From Nitrosopumilales archaeon (GTDB taxonomy: Archaea > Thermoproteota > Nitrososphaeria > Nitrososphaerales > Nitrosopumilaceae), in NCBI GenBank assembly GCA_016838795.1, contig JAEHKQ010000047.1:1-5081 (forward strand): a DNA stretch of 5,081 nt, given 5' to 3'. Made by a program: the position numbers and the translations under genes. Positions 1 through 4,574 of this stretch are shown here, in pieces. Within the stretch, counting starts at the first letter, position 1. Every line of letters starts with the position of its first letter. The notes below the pieces were generated by a model. That model saw only the letters and a program-made list of their open reading frames with translations. It ran no database searches and was not told the DNA's origin.

Positions 1-87
1 ACCGGCTCTCCGATGAAACCAATTCTAAACAATGAGGGAAAGGTTGAAGAAGCAGCTACAGACGTAATAGATGCTATAGGGCTTTGA
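1..87 (+). CDS. adkA: Archaeal adenylate kinase AdkA, C-terminal 28 residues (5' end outside window)
   Basis: This is the end of an open frame that enters from the left edge and stops at TGA 85-87. The visible tail begins Thr-Gly-Ser-Pro-Met-Lys-Pro-Ile-Leu-Asn-Asn and ends in an amphipathic helix. It lines up well with the end of the archaeal trimeric adenylate kinase as I remember it from Methanococcus, where a Thr-Gly-x-x-Val-Lys-Ile-Ile strand precedes the last helix. The enzyme interconverts AMP plus ATP with two ADP in the cytosol. The nucleotide-binding half is not visible, so the call rests on this short tail and on the neighbours: in archaea adkA usually sits between secY and the DUF106 gene, which is what follows here. 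The stop codon overlaps the next start by four bases. Confidence 0.72.
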   Translation, partial: TGSPMKPILNNEGKVEEAATDVIDAIGL

Positions 88-725
88 GTATGGAAATCAC
101 AATAATCCTTCAATTTTTAGAATCGATATTCCTGCAAGGGGATGGTGGGGCTTTTGGATTTTTGGGAGAAAGGGGAGCTCTTGGTAGTGACGATCCAATG
201 GTCAAAGGAATGATCCTTTCAATGTTTGCAGTAGCTGGTTTTGGAATTTTACTTAATCTGTTCAACTCTGGTGTTAGAAGGAAGCTTGTTGATCAAGTAA
301 AGCTGAGAAGAATTATGAAAGAAACTCGAGCATTTCAAAAAGAAAGAATGGCAGCATTCAGATCTAAAGATACAGAGAAACAAGCAACGTTGAACAAAAA
401 ATCATCTTACATGAACAAAATGAACATGGAGATGATGCAGATGAACATGAGACCTATGATGTTTACATTCGTTCCTTTGATTCTAATCTTCTATTTTGTG
501 TTACCTCAACTATTCTCATACACAGTTGCACTATCCCCAATACCACTAAACGTGATTCCAGGTGACTTTTTTCAGCTAACCTGTACAGTAGAACAAGCTG
601 CAGACGTTGAGCATGTTTGTGAAGAAGAAAATGCTCTATACCTTTGGGCTTGGTATTTCTTGTCATCCATTGCATTCAGTGGAATAATAATGAAGTTAAC
701 CCGAACCACAATGGATATGGGTTGA
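84..725 (+). CDS. YidC/Oxa1/EMC3-like membrane protein insertase (DUF106, archaeal Ylp1 type)
   Basis: This is a 213-residue integral membrane protein. The visible layout is an N-terminal amphipathic stretch, TM1 at about residues 42-61, a long charged helical region at 64-122 likely to form a cytosolic coiled coil, TM2 at about 123-143, a loop of about 40 residues, and TM3 at about 184-204. A three-TM core with a cytosolic coiled coil after TM1 is the hallmark of the archaeal DUF106 family, related to YidC, Oxa1, EMC3 and TMCO1, which help insert proteins into the membrane. The end of the coiled coil is very methionine-rich (9 Met in residues 110-126). Two cysteines, C167 and C179, lie in the predicted outer loop. 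The start is taken as TTG 84, which overlaps the adkA stop as TTGA; ATG 90, two codons downstream, is a real alternative. The gene lies in the secY-adkA-cmk-cbf5 operon, as in other archaea. Confidence 0.88.
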   Translation: MSMEITIILQFLESIFLQGDGGAFGFLGERGALGSDDPMVKGMILSMFAVAGFGILLNLFNSGVRRKLVDQVKLRRIMKETRAFQKERMAAFRSKDTEKQATLNKKSSYMNKMNMEMMQMNMRPMMFTFVPLILIFYFVLPQLFSYTVALSPIPLNVIPGDFFQLTCTVEQAADVEHVCEEENALYLWAWYFLSSIAFSGIIMKLTRTTMDMG

Positions 726-1282
726 CAAAATCAGTTATTATTTCTGGGCCACCAGCTGTTGGCAAAACAACCGTCGCGAAAAACCTGGCAGAAGAATTTG
801 GTTTGAAATACTTGAGTGGTGGTGATGCACTCAAAGAACTAGCTAAAGAGGAAGGGTTTCAATCAGAAGGGGACGATTGGTGGGATACTCAAGAGGGTAT
901 GAAATTTTTGAGCCAACGATCACAAAACCCAGAATTTGACAAGAAGGTTGATGAAAAACTAAAAGAACTATTCCATCAAGGGGGGATGATTATCACAAGT
1001 TATACCCTTCCATGGCTTGTTGATGATGGAATTAAAATTTGGTTAGAGGGCACTCACGATTCTAGTGCCAGTAGAATGAAAACACGTGATGATGTGACCA
1101 AGGAGAAGGCACTAGAAATTACAAAAAAGCGATATGATGAAAACAAAACTCTCTACAAAAAATTGTACAATTTTGACTTTGGAGTGGATAAATCGGTATT
1201 TGATAAAGTGATTGATACCAACGGAATTGACGCAGAACAAGTCATTCAAATAGCAAAAGACATGGTGAAAGAATTACTTTGA
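722..1282 (+). CDS. cmk: Cytidylate kinase (archaeal Cmk)
   Basis: This 186-residue cytosolic P-loop kinase phosphorylates CMP and dCMP with ATP. The Walker A loop Gly-Pro-Pro-Ala-Val-Gly-Lys-Thr is at residues 9-16. It is followed by the helix and the Leu-Ser-Gly-Gly-Asp segment (31-35) where CMP kinases hold the acceptor nucleotide. An Asn-Pro-Glu-Phe-Asp-Lys-Lys-Val-Asp segment is at 69-77. The lid region has Arg118, Arg122 and the Lys-Lys-Arg-Tyr-Asp-Glu-Asn stretch at 135-141, and the tail has the family's Phe-Asp-Lys-Val-Ile-Asp-Thr at 160-166. The frame is open back to an ATG at 644, but that would overlap the previous gene by 82 bases and put about 26 unrelated residues before the first strand. 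TTG 722 forms a TTGA overlap with the upstream stop and places the P-loop at the usual distance from the N-terminus. Many archaeal Cmk proteins have Thr where this one has the P-loop Lys. Confidence 0.88.
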   Translation: MTKSVIISGPPAVGKTTVAKNLAEEFGLKYLSGGDALKELAKEEGFQSEGDDWWDTQEGMKFLSQRSQNPEFDKKVDEKLKELFHQGGMIITSYTLPWLVDDGIKIWLEGTHDSSASRMKTRDDVTKEKALEITKKRYDENKTLYKKLYNFDFGVDKSVFDKVIDTNGIDAEQVIQIAKDMVKELL

Positions 1283-2277
1283 AACTCAAGCAACTAGAAA
1301 ATTTGACTGTGATTGATCAGGACATCACCAATGAGGAATTTGGTACATACTATGATAAACGAAATGTTGAACAGCTTCTAAATTATGGACTGATTATTCT
1401 AGACAAGCCACCGGGACCAACAAGTCATGAGGTTGTAGCTTGGACCAAAAGAATTCTAAAAATTCCAAAAATTGGACATAGCGGAACACTTGATCCTCAG
1501 GTCACCGGGGTCCTCCCATTAGGATTGGGCGAAGCTACAAAGGCTCTTGGTGTTTTGTTGCTTGGCCCAAAAGAATATCAAGCAGTAGGCAGACTTCACT
1601 CTCTTACTTCAAAAGAAAGACTGGATGACGTTCTGAAACAATTTCAAGGCGAAATATTTCAAAAACCACCACAACGTTCCTCAGTAGTACGTAGAACAAG
1701 AATAAGGAAAATCTATGAAATGGAACTTTTAGAACAGAAGGAACGCCTATTACTATTGCGAGTTTTATGTGAAGCCGGCACCTACATCAGAAAATTATTC
1801 TATGATATTGGCGAAGTCTTGGGGCCTGGAGCAACAATGATTGAGCTCAGACGGAGTAGAGTTCATCAATTCGACGAATCCCAAAAACTTGTTACACTAC
1901 ACGAATTGTCTGATGCATTTTCTTACTGGGAAGAAAAGAAAGATGACTCGAAGCTTTTGAAATTTATCCAACCAATAGAACATGCACTCAGCGAAGTTAA
2001 ATCAATAGTAATACGTGACACTGCGGTTGATGCACTTTGTCATGGTGCGCAGCTTGCAATTCCGGGAATTTTAGAAATTTCACCAATCCTCAAAAAGGGT
2101 GAACTGGTTGCAATTTACACTCAGAAGGGAGAGATCGTTGCCCTTGCCGAAGCCGTGATGTCAGACTATGAAATCAAGGACAGTGTCAAAGGACACGCAT
2201 TTCAAACAAAAAGAATCATCATGACTCCAAATACATATCCCAAAAGTTGGCGCACAAAACCTACTATAAAGAACTGA
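1279..2277 (+). CDS. cbf5: Pseudouridine synthase Cbf5 (archaeal/eukaryotic TruB family)
   Basis: This 332-residue enzyme converts uridine to pseudouridine. Archaeal Cbf5 works as the catalytic subunit of H/ACA guide RNPs on rRNA (with Nop10, Gar1 and L7Ae) and can also modify U55 of tRNA. The TruB catalytic domain fills roughly residues 35-225: the Leu-Asp-Lys-Pro-Pro-Gly-Pro-Thr-Ser-His motif is at 41-50, Gly-His-Ser-Gly-Thr-Leu-Asp-Pro at 66-73 carries the catalytic Asp72, and Gly-Thr-Tyr-Ile-Arg-Lys-Leu is at 167-173. A PUA RNA-binding domain covers about 237-315. The length and the N-terminal extension fit the archaeal family. The start TTG 1279 overlaps the cmk stop as TTGA and has GGTGA at 1264-1268, ten bases upstream and complementary to the 16S 3' end. 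It follows cmk, the usual archaeal order, although many euryarchaea have ribosomal protein genes between them. Confidence 0.95.
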   Translation: MKLKQLENLTVIDQDITNEEFGTYYDKRNVEQLLNYGLIILDKPPGPTSHEVVAWTKRILKIPKIGHSGTLDPQVTGVLPLGLGEATKALGVLLLGPKEYQAVGRLHSLTSKERLDDVLKQFQGEIFQKPPQRSSVVRRTRIRKIYEMELLEQKERLLLLRVLCEAGTYIRKLFYDIGEVLGPGATMIELRRSRVHQFDESQKLVTLHELSDAFSYWEEKKDDSKLLKFIQPIEHALSEVKSIVIRDTAVDALCHGAQLAIPGILEISPILKKGELVAIYTQKGEIVALAEAVMSDYEIKDSVKGHAFQTKRIIMTPNTYPKSWRTKPTIKN

Positions 2278-2283
2278 AAAACT

Positions 2284-2288
2284 GGTGA
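2284..2288 (+). promoter_or_regulatory. Shine-Dalgarno GGTGA for the TTG start at 2295
   Basis: GGTGA matches the archaeal anti-Shine-Dalgarno sequence at the 16S 3' end. It lies six bases before TTG 2295, between the cbf5 stop and the next gene. It decides the start of the Ig-like protein gene, which has no ATG or GTG near its N-terminus; a second TTG at 2316 would cut into the membrane anchor. Confidence 0.65.
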
Positions 2289-2294
2289 CATCGT

Positions 2295-2741
2295 TTGATT
2301 CCTAGAGGACTAATTTTGGCTACCTCTGTTGGTATAGTTGCTGGCGCAATTCTTGGTGTAATTTTTGTTGATTCTAAAAATCCAAATGAGCTTAACTTTC
2401 AACAAGGACCATCACTCTCAATTTTGACAGAAAAAACTGATTTTAAAAAAGGTGAAACCATTACAATCAGAATTATAAATTCTGGAAGTGTACCCCTAAC
2501 TTTTTCAGATGTTTCATACGGTTTGAAAATTTCTGGATTGGATGGAACTCTATTGTATTCTCCAGTAGCTGCACAGGTAATCTCTGTCCTTGAACCAAAA
2601 GAGGAAAAGAGTTTCGAGTGGGATCAAATTAAAAACGATGGCGATTCTATGTTGGAAGGAACATACAAAATTTCATCTAGTGCAATGGACAATCTAGAAA
2701 AAACCATCAAAAAATCTATCACAATTAACATTTACAAATGA
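2295..2741 (+). CDS. Membrane-anchored Ig-like/BsuPI-like domain protein, function unknown
   Basis: This 148-residue protein has one N-terminal hydrophobic segment (about residues 5-25) with a basic residue before it. It is probably an uncleaved anchor that puts the rest outside the cell. The remainder (about 38-148) has alternating beta-strand pattern: Phe-Lys-Lys-Gly-Glu-Thr-Ile-Thr-Ile-Arg-Ile-Ile-Asn-Ser-Gly, a middle Gly-Leu-Lys-Ile strand, Leu-Glu-Pro-Lys-Glu-Glu-Lys-Ser-Phe-Glu-Trp, and Leu-Glu-Gly-Thr-Tyr-Lys-Ile. This arrangement resembles the beta-sandwich of the BsuPI / intracellular proteinase inhibitor family and similar archaeal surface domains. The resemblance is one of fold and motif, recognised by eye, and does not prove inhibitor activity. 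The TTG start is supported by a GGTGA Shine-Dalgarno. The gene is 17 bases downstream of cbf5 and probably ends the operon. Why a surface protein is placed here is not clear from the sequence. Confidence 0.72.
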   Translation: MIPRGLILATSVGIVAGAILGVIFVDSKNPNELNFQQGPSLSILTEKTDFKKGETITIRIINSGSVPLTFSDVSYGLKISGLDGTLLYSPVAAQVISVLEPKEEKSFEWDQIKNDGDSMLEGTYKISSSAMDNLEKTIKKSITINIYK

Positions 2742-2760
2742 TTTTCAGATTTTCCTTCTC
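2742..2760 (+). terminator. T-rich probable archaeal terminator after the adkA-cbf5 operon
   Basis: Immediately after the stop codon comes a pyrimidine-rich stretch with two TTTT runs and a CTTCTC tail. Archaeal RNA polymerase stops at U-rich tracts without needing a hairpin, and none is seen here. The tract lies between the operon end and the tRNA promoter, where a terminator is expected. The T runs are short, so the stop may be partial. Confidence 0.4.
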
Positions 2761-2769
2761 TCAAACGTA

Positions 2770-2777
2770 TTATATAA
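2770..2777 (+). promoter_or_regulatory. TATA box (TTATATAA) of the tRNA-Ser gene
   Basis: TTATATAA closely matches the archaeal TATA consensus and is preceded by an A-rich stretch (AAAC at 2763-2766) that could serve as the BRE. With the usual spacing of about 26 bases from box centre to start site, transcription would begin near 2798-2800. This gives a pre-tRNA leader of about 14-16 bases before the mature 5' end at 2814. Confidence 0.7.
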
Positions 2778-2797
2778 TCAAATTTTGCCGAACTAAT

Positions 2798-2811
2798 TAG
2801 TCGAAAGACTA
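2798..2811 (+). other. Hairpin TAGTC-GAAA-GACTA just upstream of the tRNA
   Basis: A perfect 5-base-pair stem (2798-2802 with 2807-2811) is closed by a GAAA tetraloop of the stable GNRA class. It ends two bases before the mature tRNA 5' end, where RNase P would cut, and begins about where the TATA box predicts the transcript start. An overlapping 10-base palindrome, ACTAATTAGT, is at 2792-2801. The hairpin is seen directly; any role in processing or initiation is inference. Confidence 0.5.
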
Positions 2812-2813
2812 GT

Positions 2814-2913
2814 GCCGGGATCGCCTAGCCTGGTAGGGCGCGCGCCTGGAAATAATTACCATAAAGCGCGTTCTCGCAAGGGATCGAGAGTTCGAATCTC
2901 TCTCCCGGCGCCA
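2814..2913 (+). tRNA. tRNA-Ser(GGA): tRNA-Ser (anticodon GGA), class II, intron-containing, CCA encoded
   Basis: The acceptor stem GCCGGGA (2814-2820) pairs perfectly with TCCCGGC (2903-2909). The discriminator is G2910 and CCA is encoded at 2911-2913. The D arm is 2823-2826 with 2836-2839, with a GG pair in its loop. The anticodon stem CGCGC (2841-2845) pairs with GCGCG (2866-2870). The loop carries CT then GGA (2848-2850), reading UCC and UCU serine codons. The long variable arm (2871-2885) forms a 4-pair stem with a GCAA loop, as expected for serine. The T arm GAGAG/CTCTC encloses TTCGAAT. The anticodon loop is interrupted by a 13-base intron after position 37. Once spliced, the anticodon loop reads CTGGAAA and the mature tRNA is 87 bases including CCA. 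G73 and the long variable arm both support serine identity. Confidence 0.93.
2852..2864 (+). other. 13-base tRNA intron at canonical position 37/38
   Basis: Removing these bases restores a seven-base anticodon loop. TGG at 2847-2849 can pair with CCA at 2859-2861, leaving AAA at 2850-2852 on one side and AAA at 2863-2865 on the other, with C2846 opposite T2862. Cutting each AAA after its second base, the normal rule for archaeal bulge-helix-bulge splicing, gives exactly these borders. The inner part is only a six-base loop with no real inner helix, so the motif is a relaxed form. The exact borders are ambiguous by a base or two because of the A runs. Confidence 0.8.
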
Positions 2914-2951
2914 TCACAATCAATTAATGAGCAAAAATCAATTCCTTGTCA

Positions 2952-4250
2952 ATGTCAAAATATGATCTAGCGATTATTGGCGGCGGAATACTTGGAACTA
3001 CAATTTCCTATTGGATTTCTGCATTATATGATCTCAAAATTTGTGTCATAGAAAAAGAATCAGATGTTGCAATGCATGCAAGCAGCAGAAATACTGCCGT
3101 CGTTCATTCTCCTTTTTACTTAGATCCTAAAACAAAGAAGGTTTTGGCAAAATCATCAATCATTTCTTATTCCATGTGGGAAAAACTCGCAAAAGAAAGA
3201 CACATCCCTTGGTTGAAAACTGGAGTTTTTGAACTTGGCTTTAACGATGATCATTACAAGACTCTCAAAGAATTTATGAGATGGGGAAAAATAAACGGAA
3301 TCCCAGATAGTGATTTAGAGCTATTAGACGGTGAGGAAGTGTCAAAAAGGGAACCAAATGTAAAATGTCATTCTGCAATTTTTTGCAAGAGGGAAGTTTC
3401 TTCTGATTTTGGTGCTTTTACTCGTGAAATTAAAAAAGAATCAGAAAAAAATGGTACGCAATTTCTTTTGAATAAAAATGTAAAATCAATAGAAAAAAAT
3501 AATGATGATACAATAATATCATTTCAAGATAATTCCGATATTTCATCTAGTTTCATAATTAATTGTGCAGGTGGAAATTCTCTTGCTATAGCACATAAAA
3601 TGGAACTTGCAAAAGAATATTCCGACTTGCACTTCCGTGGAGAATATTGGATTGCATCTCCACCACATAATGATTTAGCAAAAAGTACAATCTACACAGT
3701 AGCCGAATTCAAAGGATATCCATTCTTAGATCCACACTGGATCAAAAAGGCTGATGGAAAAACAGAGGTTGGACCAAATGCTGTTCCTGTTCCAAGTCCA
3801 GAAATCTATTCAGGATATCTAGGCGATGTTAACACAGCATTATCAAAATTGAAAGAAATTATTACTGGAAATGCGTTAAAACTATTCTCAAATACTGAAT
3901 TCTTGTCAATGATTTCAAAGGAGTGGTTGAGCTCAATTTCAAAAACTGCAATGATAAAACGAGTTCAGAAATTTATTCCGAAAGTTAAACCTGAATACTT
4001 TACAGAAAGAGGAACCGCCGGAATTCGATCTACTGTAATAACCCCACAAGGCAAGTTTGTAGCTGATGTGATGGAGTTGGGGAATGATAATTCCTTTCAT
4101 ATTATTAATTATAATTCTCCAGGAGCTACGGGCGCTCCAGCATATTCTGCATTTGTTGTAAAGAAACTACAAGACAAGGGGTTCCTCAATTATACTTTAA
4201 AGAAAAAAGAAACAATGTGGAATTTTGATGATGTAATTAACCAAGCTTAA
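2952..4250 (+). CDS. lhgO: FAD-dependent oxidoreductase, L-2-hydroxyglutarate oxidase (LhgO)-like
   Basis: This is a 432-residue flavoenzyme of the DAO/LhgO family. It has the N-terminal dinucleotide-binding strand Leu-Ala-Ile-Ile-Gly-Gly-Gly-Ile-Leu-Gly (6-15), with Glu34 at the end of the second strand placed to hold the adenosine ribose. His42-Ala-Ser-Ser-Arg-Asn is followed by Val-Val-His-Ser-Pro-Phe-Tyr (50-56). The mid-protein LhgO signatures are Phe-Arg-Gly-Glu-Tyr-Trp (228-233), Pro-Phe-Leu-Asp-Pro-His (257-262) and Gly-Pro-Asn-Ala-Val (274-278). The C-terminal FAD cap has Ala-Gly-Ile-Arg (356-359), Thr-Pro-Gln-Gly-Lys (364-368) and Asn-Ser-Pro-Gly-Ala-Thr (388-393). LhgO oxidises L-2-hydroxyglutarate to 2-oxoglutarate and passes electrons to the membrane quinone pool. 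Several active-site-region residues differ from E. coli LhgO, so the substrate is uncertain. ATG 2952 is preferred over TTG 2946, two codons upstream; neither has a Shine-Dalgarno. The start is 38 bases after the tRNA, with no T-run between. The gene is strongly AT-rich around 3420-3560. Confidence 0.82.
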   Translation: MSKYDLAIIGGGILGTTISYWISALYDLKICVIEKESDVAMHASSRNTAVVHSPFYLDPKTKKVLAKSSIISYSMWEKLAKERHIPWLKTGVFELGFNDDHYKTLKEFMRWGKINGIPDSDLELLDGEEVSKREPNVKCHSAIFCKREVSSDFGAFTREIKKESEKNGTQFLLNKNVKSIEKNNDDTIISFQDNSDISSSFIINCAGGNSLAIAHKMELAKEYSDLHFRGEYWIASPPHNDLAKSTIYTVAEFKGYPFLDPHWIKKADGKTEVGPNAVPVPSPEIYSGYLGDVNTALSKLKEIITGNALKLFSNTEFLSMISKEWLSSISKTAMIKRVQKFIPKVKPEYFTERGTAGIRSTVITPQGKFVADVMELGNDNSFHIINYNSPGATGAPAYSAFVVKKLQDKGFLNYTLKKKETMWNFDDVINQA

Positions 4251-4253
4251 TAT
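4247..4253 (+). promoter_or_regulatory. Possible TATA box (TTAATAT) for the 87-residue protein gene
   Basis: TTAATAT overlaps the stop codon of the flavoenzyme gene and lies 25-31 bases before ATG 4278. That spacing would start the transcript at or next to the ATG, fitting the absence of a Shine-Dalgarno. The match to the archaeal consensus is weak and the region is AT-rich, so it may be chance. Confidence 0.25.
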
Positions 4254-4277
4254 CACATAACTTAAAATTATTTTCTA

Positions 4278-4541
4278 ATGCTTCCAGAAAGATGCTCGGT
4301 AAAACAAGCTGGTAAACCTTGTGTGAACCCACCAGAGTTTGTAATCTCTATTGTTGTTGGAAAGGACGAATACATGGTTGGGGTTACATGTAACAAACAC
4401 AAGGAATCAGTATCAGAAAAGGTGAAAATTCTTCAAAATGAGGGAAAAATATCCAAAGGAAAAATCAATTTTTCAGGCCTTAAAGCAGTAGGTACAGACT
4501 GCATCAGTGCCAAGCCAGAAGATTTCATCCAAATAGATTAA
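4278..4541 (+). CDS. Small conserved-looking protein with a possible CCCH zinc site, function unknown
   Basis: This 87-residue soluble protein belongs to no family I can name. Cys6 and Cys15 (Cys-x8-Cys) lie near the N-terminus. After about 20 residues of beta-like sequence come Cys38 and His41 in Cys-Asn-Lys-His. Two pairs of ligands separated by a beta hairpin are compatible with a small zinc-binding fold, and Cys75 is an extra cysteine. The second half is lysine-rich and probably partly helical. There is no signal peptide or membrane segment. The start ATG 4278 is preceded by TTCTA and by no Shine-Dalgarno. The gene starts 27 bases after the flavoenzyme and ends 33 bases before the next small gene, on the same strand. 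Co-transcription is possible but unproven. Clean codon structure and a sensible start make it a likely real gene. Confidence 0.75.
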   Translation: MLPERCSVKQAGKPCVNPPEFVISIVVGKDEYMVGVTCNKHKESVSEKVKILQNEGKISKGKINFSGLKAVGTDCISAKPEDFIQID

Positions 4542-4574
4542 AGGTTGAAATAATTTCTCAAAGAAACCATTCTA

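Noticed and set aside
463..675. A 70-codon minus-strand open frame inside the insertase gene
   Set aside because: It lies wholly opposite a well-supported membrane protein gene, has no recognisable domain, and is best explained as a shadow frame.
644..721. N-terminal extension of cytidylate kinase from ATG 644
   Set aside because: It would overlap the insertase gene by 82 bases and add Asn-rich residues unlike any kinase N-terminus. TTG 722 puts the P-loop where the family has it.
2946..2951. TTG 2946 as start of the LhgO-like gene
   Set aside because: ATG 2952 is two codons downstream, is a stronger start, and gives the usual short lead-in to the FAD-binding strand. No Shine-Dalgarno favours the TTG.
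2742..2951. Search for an attachment site or integrated element at the tRNA gene
   Set aside because: No integrase gene, no direct repeat of the tRNA 3' end elsewhere in the window, and ordinary host-like genes on both sides.
3420..3560. AT-rich stretch of the flavoenzyme gene as a sign of horizontal transfer
   Set aside because: The frame is intact and the AT-richness comes mainly from Lys, Asn, Ile and Asp codons in a variable surface region. The overall base composition of the window is similar.
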